Source of the DNA: an archaeon
Lineage (GTDB): Archaea > Iainarchaeota > Iainarchaeia > Iainarchaeales > Iainarchaeaceae
Direction of reading: 5' to 3'
Length of the DNA: 8,163 bases
NCBI GenBank assembly: GCA_024653865.1
Contig: JANLHD010000050.1
Span: 1-8,163, forward strand
Part shown: piece after piece, positions 4,810 through 8,163 of the stretch
How positions within the stretch are numbered: position 1 is the stretch's first letter
Layout: the number at the start of each line of letters is the position of its first letter
Notes under the pieces: generated by a model
The model's input: the letters and a program-made list of their open reading frames with translations, nothing else
Told to the model about the DNA's origin: nothing
The model's database searches: none
Made by a program: the position numbers and the translations under genes

Positions 4810-5994
4810 ATGGGAAAAAAGTTTTTCGCTTCGACGCTGTTATTATTGCTCGCATTTTCCGGTTGCCTGCAGACAAATGCTGCGCCAGAAAACCGTTCCG
4901 ATGAAACAACTTACATTGCCATTTCGCCCAATGAGCTACGGCAAATGCTGGAGAACAAAGGCTTCTTTTTGCTCGATGTGCATATCCCAGAACAAGAGCA
5001 TATCCCCGGCACCGATGCTTTTATTCCTTACAATGAACTAGAATCCAACATTGCCAAATTGCCCGCCGATAAAGGCGCGCCGATAGTTGTTTATTGCAGG
5101 ACTGGCTCGATGAGCCTTGAGGCGTCACAAAAGCTCGCCGAACTTGGTTATACGAATGTGATGAACCTTGAGGGGGGAATTAATGCGTTCAATGCCGCGC
5201 AAACGCAACAAGAAGAACCGGCGATGATAAAAGGCGAGGCATTGCTCGAAGCGGTTGCCCCCAAAGAAGGCGTGGTGCTGCCGGTAAAATGGGGAGATGC
5301 GATTGCCAAGGCGCGTGAAGCCGGGGCGATTGACTTGAACAAGTACATTGGGCTGCGGGAAAAATATGGGCAGGGTATTTCTTCTGAAGAATTAAAAATC
5401 CTTAAGGAGGGGAGCGATTCAAATATTTTCTTTTCGCATGAGACCGCGCAGTTCAACCTCAACATGCTCTGGGCACTTGGATTGGTGAACGAAAACCCTA
5501 TTCTTACCAAAGGAAAAATTTCTGAGTATGAGGATCCCGGAAGGTTCGCATCCACCGGCGGATGGACCCTTGGAACTAAAAAGGGGGGCGAGCTTCTTGC
5601 AAGCGCAAAAATTATCGAACTCACACCCAAACAACAGGCAATTGTGGATGAAGTGACAATGAATGTTTATAGGCCGTGCTGCGGAAATAGCACGGCTTTC
5701 CCGGACTGCAACCATGGAATGGCGGCGCTTGCACTTGCCGAGCTGATGGCATCGCAAGGGGCAACAGAAGAGGAGATTTATCGAGCGCTTTTGGTGGCAA
5801 ACTCGTACTGGTTCACCCAAACCTACGTTAACACAGCGGCTTATTTTGAACAGCAGGGAAAAAGCTGGGGCGAGGTTGACGCAAAGGAGGTTTTGGGGAA
5901 AAATTATTCGAGCTACAAGGGAAGCGTGAGGGTCCTCAAGGAACTTGATGAGACCTACCAGGTAAATACGGGCGCCGGGGCGTGCAGTGTGTGA
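4810..5994 (+). CDS. lipoprotein with rhodanese domain fused to a CCG...D-C-N-H domain
   Basis: 394 residues. A short basic start and hydrophobic core (MGKKFFASTLLLLLAFSGC) end at lipobox Cys19, so it is probably lipid-anchored on the outer face. A rhodanese domain spans about 36-125 with the complete active loop C-R-T-G-S-M-S (C96), the site of persulfide formation. A helical middle region (about 135-270) precedes a second domain: C290-C291 in Y-R-P-C-C-G, then C300 and H302 in D-C-N-H-G, then helices A-A-L-A-L-A-E-L-M and E-I-Y-R-A-L-L. Its spacing and following helices match the Cys domain of the gene at 1114. The tail G-A-G-A-C-S-V puts C392 third from the end. Start ATG 4810 is chosen because of the lipoprotein signal and the TATA box 26 bp ahead; an open frame reaches back to 4618 but crosses the opposite-strand finger gene. 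Likely acts in extracytoplasmic sulfur or metal-thiol transfer (inference). Confidence 0.85.
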   Translation: MGKKFFASTLLLLLAFSGCLQTNAAPENRSDETTYIAISPNELRQMLENKGFFLLDVHIPEQEHIPGTDAFIPYNELESNIAKLPADKGAPIVVYCRTGSMSLEASQKLAELGYTNVMNLEGGINAFNAAQTQQEEPAMIKGEALLEAVAPKEGVVLPVKWGDAIAKAREAGAIDLNKYIGLREKYGQGISSEELKILKEGSDSNIFFSHETAQFNLNMLWALGLVNENPILTKGKISEYEDPGRFASTGGWTLGTKKGGELLASAKIIELTPKQQAIVDEVTMNVYRPCCGNSTAFPDCNHGMAALALAELMASQGATEEEIYRALLVANSYWFTQTYVNTAAYFEQQGKSWGEVDAKEVLGKNYSSYKGSVRVLKELDETYQVNTGAGACSV

Positions 5995-6011
5995 TTTGGT
6001 AAAAAATGAAG

Positions 6012-6019
6012 TATTTTAA
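6012..6019 (+). promoter_or_regulatory. TATA-like box for the half-MFS gene
   Basis: TATTTTAA, centred about 28 bp before GTG 6044. No Shine-Dalgarno precedes the GTG, which fits a leaderless start. Confidence 0.4.
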
Positions 6020-6043
6020 CCCGAATAGTTATAGATTAGTTTT

Positions 6044-6586
6044 GTGAATAGGAATCTTAAACTTGTCCTTGCGGCATCGGTATTAATTCACTCCGGGGTA
6101 AATTTGTTCGCCCCCCTTTATGCCGTATTTATAGAAAATATTGGAGGAACACTTTTTGATGCGGGGGCGGCAATAGCAATTTACTCTATTTTAAGCGGCG
6201 TTCTCTACTTTCTTCTGAAGGAAATTCCCGACACGGGTTTTTCAAAAAGGCACATGATGTTTGCGGGTTACATAATTTTCTTTTTTGGCTACATTTCATA
6301 TCTCTTTGCATCATCCCCACTGCATGTTTTCGGCATACAGGCACTGCTGGCAATAGGCGAGGCAATAATCAACCCTTCATGGAGCGCGGTCATTGCGGCT
6401 TCGCTTGAAAAGGGCAAAGAAAGGGAGAATTATTCAAAATTTTATGGTTATAGGTCAATAATCTCGGGGCTTGCCGCACTTGCTGGAGGATTCATTGCCA
6501 ATGCTTTTGGTTTCACAATCGTATTTGGGGCAATGGCGGCATTTGCGCTTGTTGCGGCCGTGATTGTACTCGAGGTGAAGGAGTAA
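6044..6586 (+). CDS. half-length MFS-type membrane protein (six spans)
   Basis: 180 residues with six predicted spans (about 8-28, 40-60, 70-89, 95-118, 136-156, 158-177) and almost nothing else. The layout fits the N-terminal half of a major facilitator: first span S-V-L-I-H-S-G-V-N-L-F-A-P-L-Y, a long cytoplasmic K-G-K-E-R-E-N-Y-S-K-F-Y-G-Y-R loop before span 5, and a Gly-rich span 5 with A-A-L-A-G-G-F-I. Usual MFS transporters have about 400 residues and 12 spans. The stop is clean and the following bases hold the convergent PadR gene, so no second half is present in any frame. It may function as a homodimer or be a truncated remnant; substrate unknown. GTG start. Confidence 0.78.
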   Translation: MNRNLKLVLAASVLIHSGVNLFAPLYAVFIENIGGTLFDAGAAIAIYSILSGVLYFLLKEIPDTGFSKRHMMFAGYIIFFFGYISYLFASSPLHVFGIQALLAIGEAIINPSWSAVIAASLEKGKERENYSKFYGYRSIISGLAALAGGFIANAFGFTIVFGAMAAFALVAAVIVLEVKE

Positions 6587-6592
6587 AAAAAA
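6585..6592 (-). terminator. poly-T terminator of the PadR-TRASH gene
   Basis: On the minus strand the stop TGA (6595-6593) is followed at once by eight T residues. A T-run after a gene without a hairpin is the usual archaeal intrinsic terminator. It lies at the convergent junction with the half-MFS gene, 6 bp wide. Confidence 0.5.
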
Positions 6593-7015
6593 TCAGTGCC
6601 CGTGTTCCTTGAATGTTGCCGCGCAGTGGATGCAGCAAAAAGTGAGCTCTTTTCCCCTGATTTTTTCGGTGTGCCCACCCTTGAATACCTCGCAGCCGCA
6701 GTGGGCGCACTTTGAAAGGTTAGGCTCTATCGCAAGTTCCACCAGGTCACCGAACTTGTGGAGCATTTGCATGCAGAATTTTTTTCCCTTCGGGGTCAGG
6801 GCATAGACCTTTTTGTCGCGCTCGCCCTCGGACTTGACCTTCACATAGCTGATTTTTTCCAATTTGGCGAGGAAAGGGTACATCTGCCCGGGGGAAATTT
6901 TTTTCCCGAGCTTTTCGCCCGCAATTTTTATGAGGTCATAACCATGCATGGGCTTATCACACAAGATCACAAGGCTATAGAACTTCGCCATGTTGGTTAC
7001 TTTCAATTCAGGCAT
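6593..7015 (-). CDS. PadR-family winged-helix regulator fused to a TRASH metal-binding motif
   Basis: 140 residues. The N-terminal PadR-like winged helix is seen in P-M-H-G-Y-D-L-I-K (21-30), S-P-G-Q-M-Y-P-F-L-A-K-L-E (41-53, recognition helix) and the wing E-R-D-K-K-V-Y-A-L-T-P-K-G-K (65-78). The C-terminal 38 residues match TRASH: C-A-H-C-G-C (C103, C106, C108), then G-K-E-L-T-F-C-C-I-H-C (C127, C128, C131) and a His-rich end. TRASH fused to DNA-binding domains is known in archaeal copper and metal regulators; the PadR pairing is less usual. It is divergent from the cupredoxin/four-span/HMA set, its probable target, and may control itself. ATG 7015 is chosen over TTG 7024 because a TATA-like box lies 26 bp ahead. 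Confidence 0.87.
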   Translation of the reverse strand: MPELKVTNMAKFYSLVILCDKPMHGYDLIKIAGEKLGKKISPGQMYPFLAKLEKISYVKVKSEGERDKKVYALTPKGKKFCMQMLHKFGDLVELAIEPNLSKCAHCGCEVFKGGHTEKIRGKELTFCCIHCAATFKEHGH

Positions 7016-7036
7016 AAACAACAACTCGACGCAAAT

Positions 7037-7045
7037 AATTTAAAA
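7037..7045 (-). promoter_or_regulatory. TATA-like box for the PadR-TRASH gene
   Basis: AATTTAAAA on the plus strand (TTTTAAATT on the minus), centred 26 bp before ATG 7015. A palindrome at 7050-7070 sits just upstream, on the transcription-factor-B side. Confidence 0.5.
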
Positions 7046-7049
7046 ACGG

Positions 7050-7070
7050 ATATATCATAATTAGATATAT
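7050..7070. promoter_or_regulatory. inverted repeat ATATATC-N7-GATATAT, candidate operator
   Basis: Perfect 7-bp arms with a 7-bp spacer, centred at 7060 in the region between PadR-TRASH and the cupredoxin gene. Its position right behind the regulator's own TATA box suits autoregulation by a dimeric wHTH protein. AT-richness makes a chance origin possible. Confidence 0.45.
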
Positions 7071-7100
7071 TCTTGGGATGCACATTGGATTCTTGGAATG
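7069..7100 (+). repeat. 20-bp-spaced direct repeat ATTCTTGGRATG upstream of the cupredoxin promoter
   Basis: ATTCTTGGGATG (7069-7080) and ATTCTTGGAATG (7089-7100) agree at 11 of 12 bases and are 20 bp apart, about two helical turns, so both sites face the same side of the DNA. The second copy contains the inverted repeat ATTC-N3-GAAT. It ends about 10 bp before the TATA box of the cupredoxin gene, a placement suited to an activator. Confidence 0.5.
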
Positions 7101-7110
7101 AAAAAAGGGC

Positions 7111-7119
7111 ATAAATATA
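7111..7119 (+). promoter_or_regulatory. TATA box of the cupredoxin operon
   Basis: ATAAATATA, preceded by the purine-rich AAAAAAGGG (BRE-like) and centred about 23 bp before GTG 7138, so the transcript is probably leaderless. Confidence 0.55.
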
Positions 7120-7137
7120 CTCTCAAAGGGAACAGGC

Positions 7138-7572
7138 GTGGGCAATAAAACACAAAATCAAAGGATTTTTCTTATAGTTATAGGATTGGCGGTTCTATTT
7201 TTAGGGGCGCAATTCATTGCACTCAATTCAAAAAATGCGCCAAATGCCGACAATGTCGACAATAATGCACCTCCAAATGAAATAACGCAGGGCCCTGGAA
7301 CAATGCAGGAAGTATACCTCAAGGCACTTGGCACGGGGGTTTATGATAAGCAAAAAATAACCGTGAAAAGGGGCATTCCTGTCAGGCTGCACTTTAGCGC
7401 GGAACAAAATTCTGGTTGCGGAAAATTCTTCATGATACCAAAATACGGGGTGCAATTGGTTTCAAGGAACGGGGAGGAGCAAACCGCTGTTTTCACGCCA
7501 AATGAGGCCGGTGTTTTCGAGTACAGCTGCAGCATGAGGATGTTTGTGGGAAAGCTTGAGGTGGTTGCTTGA
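7138..7572 (+). CDS. membrane-anchored cupredoxin-domain protein
   Basis: 144 residues. An N-terminal anchor (about 10-29), a disordered Asn/Pro-rich linker (30-54), then a single cupredoxin domain: K-I-T-V-K-R-G-I-P-V-R-L, S-G-C-G-K-F-F-M-I-P-K-Y-G-V (C94), F-T-P-N-E-A-G-V-F-E-Y-S-C-S-M-R-M (C131, M133, M135), G-K-L-E-V-V. This is the Cys-x-Met-x-Met variant found in metal-handling cupredoxins; the His ligand of blue copper proteins is not apparent at the usual places, so the site may be Cys/Met-rich and suited to Cu(I). It should hold copper outside the membrane and pass it to, or take it from, the products of the next two genes. Starts with GTG just where the TATA box predicts initiation. 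Confidence 0.85.
   Translation: MGNKTQNQRIFLIVIGLAVLFLGAQFIALNSKNAPNADNVDNNAPPNEITQGPGTMQEVYLKALGTGVYDKQKITVKRGIPVRLHFSAEQNSGCGKFFMIPKYGVQLVSRNGEEQTAVFTPNEAGVFEYSCSMRMFVGKLEVVA
7558..7563 (+). promoter_or_regulatory. Shine-Dalgarno GAGGTG that decides a TTG start
   Basis: GAGGTG lies inside the last cupredoxin codons, 5 nt before TTG 7569 but 14 nt before the in-frame ATG 7578. This favours TTG and a TTGA overlap with the cupredoxin stop. Confidence 0.55.
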
Positions 7573-8030
7573 AGCGCATGCAAAATCTCTCAAGAATCCT
7601 CGGCCAGCAAAATAACCTCTTTAAATTCTCGGCTTTTTCCGTGCTCGCGGGGATAATCCTTGCACTGACATCCGGCGCAATCATTTTGCCCATCATGATA
7701 ATCAATCCGCTCGCCGACCCATTGAAAGTTTTGGCCATGGCAATAATCGCAATTCTTATCGGGCTCAACTTGACAGTGTTGCTCAGCTTCAGGAAGATGG
7801 CTGCAACAACAGCGGCAGGTTTTGGGTTTGGTAGCGCGGCGGCAACTGTCACAACCGCTTGCGCATTTTGCCCGCCACTTGTTTTCGCGTGGTTTGGGGC
7901 GGGAACAACCGCGGCGCTTTTTACGGATTTTAGCATTTACATAGGAGTTATTAGCATCGGGCTTCTTCTCGCAGGATTATATTATTCGCTAGATAGCAAC
8001 GAGTGCAATAATGAAAAGGGAGAGGAATAA
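7569..8030 (+). CDS. four-span membrane protein with A-C-A-F-C-P-P motif, probable metal transport accessory
   Basis: 153 residues with four hydrophobic spans (about 20-44, 52-72, 82-105, 115-138). The key motif T-T-A-C-A-F-C-P-P-L-V-F-A-W-F-G-A-G (C98, C101) lies within span 3, and a further Cys is in the acidic tail S-N-E-C-N-N-E. A membrane-embedded C-x-x-C-P-P recalls the MerT/MerC-like pairs and the C-P-x motifs of metal transporters, but I cannot assign it to a named family. Overlap of 4 nt with the cupredoxin gene and the HMA gene 3 nt downstream suggest that all three act on the same metal, most likely copper or mercury-like soft ions (inference). TTG start. Confidence 0.75.
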   Translation: MKRMQNLSRILGQQNNLFKFSAFSVLAGIILALTSGAIILPIMIINPLADPLKVLAMAIIAILIGLNLTVLLSFRKMAATTAAGFGFGSAAATVTTACAFCPPLVFAWFGAGTTAALFTDFSIYIGVISIGLLLAGLYYSLDSNECNNEKGEE

Positions 8031-8033
8031 AAA

Positions 8034-8163
8034 ATGGAAAAAACACTTAAGGTATCGGGAATGCACTGCAAATCGTGCGCGGTCCTTCTCAAGGACGTCA
8101 CAGAGGAAATAAAGGGAGTGGAAGCCGCCGTAGACCACGAGAAGGGAACTGTGAAAATAAAAT
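8034..8163 (+). CDS. heavy-metal-associated (HMA) domain protein, cut by the right edge
   Basis: 43 residues visible. Starts MEKTLKVSGMHCKSCAVLLK: the HMA signature G-M-H-C-x-x-C (C12, C15) in loop 1, then helix 1 (V-T-E-E-I-K-G-V) and strand 2 (A-A-V-D-H-E-K-G-T-V-K-I). HMA domains bind Cu(I), Zn or Hg through the two cysteines. The fragment could be a free CopZ-like chaperone or the N-terminal domain of a copper P-type ATPase (CopA); the sequence available does not decide. GGAGAGG lies about 8 nt ahead of the ATG. Confidence 0.9.
   Translation, partial: MEKTLKVSGMHCKSCAVLLKDVTEEIKGVEAAVDHEKGTVKIK

Noticed and set aside
5148..5630. Minus-strand open frame of 160 codons
   Set aside because: Antisense shadow of the rhodanese lipoprotein; no plausible domain, start signal or neighbours.
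1..8163. tRNA or rRNA genes, CRISPR arrays, insertion sequences
   Set aside because: I saw no cloverleaf-like segment, regularly spaced repeat array, transposase motif or terminal inverted repeat. The sequence is almost wholly protein-coding.

Overview
The window looks like a chromosomal segment of an archaeon, most likely a DPANN-type lineage (Diapherotrites, Micrarchaeota or a Woese/Pacearchaeota relative); the lineage is an inference and not firm. The evidence is promoter layout and content. At most transcription-unit starts an A/T-rich TATA-like box is centred about 24-29 bp before the start codon, which fits leaderless transcripts. Genes inside operons instead carry GGAGG, GAGGTG or GGTGAT ribosome-binding sites. 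TTG and GTG starts occur, and the protein families (PadR-TRASH regulator, membrane-bound winged helix, small C-x-x-C / W-C-K-E-H finger) are typical of archaea. I found no RNA gene, CRISPR array, IS element or phage gene. Coding density is very high.

Layout. (1) 1-998, minus strand: a two-span membrane protein with a cytoplasmic winged helix, then a flavodoxin-fold NADPH-dependent FMN reductase cut by the left edge. (2) 1114-4556, plus strand: an eight-gene operon with overlapping or nearly overlapping genes. It encodes two membrane-anchored extracytoplasmic proteins ending in the identical octapeptide VPDMVGGC, a four-span C-H-x-x-C protein, a short anchored protein ending in a His/Cys motif, a membrane-anchored redoxin, a CcdA-type thiol transporter, and two very small membrane proteins. 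(3) 4570-4731, minus: a 53-residue Cys-rich finger protein. (4) 4810-5994, plus: a lipoprotein joining a rhodanese domain to a second version of the CCG...C-x-H domain seen in the first gene of the operon. (5) 6044-6586, plus: a half-length MFS protein. (6) 6593-7015, minus: a PadR winged helix fused to a TRASH metal-sensing motif. (7) 7138-8163, plus: a cupredoxin, a four-span A-C-A-F-C-P-P protein and an HMA metal-binding protein cut by the right edge.

Working model (inference). CcdA carries reducing equivalents across the membrane to the anchored redoxin. The redoxin could keep the many exposed cysteines of its neighbours (the CCG...C-x-H domains, the C-terminal Cys tails and the rhodanese cysteine) reduced, for thiol/persulfide chemistry or for binding soft metals such as copper. 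The right-hand cluster is a more conventional metal-handling set under a TRASH regulator. The most unusual items are the shared C-terminal VPDMVGGC tail, which differs between the two genes only at synonymous positions, and the recurrence of the CCG...C-x-H helical domain in two separate transcription units of one locus. The window holds no recognisable cytochrome c or haem-lyase gene, so the CcdA is unlikely to serve classical cytochrome maturation here.
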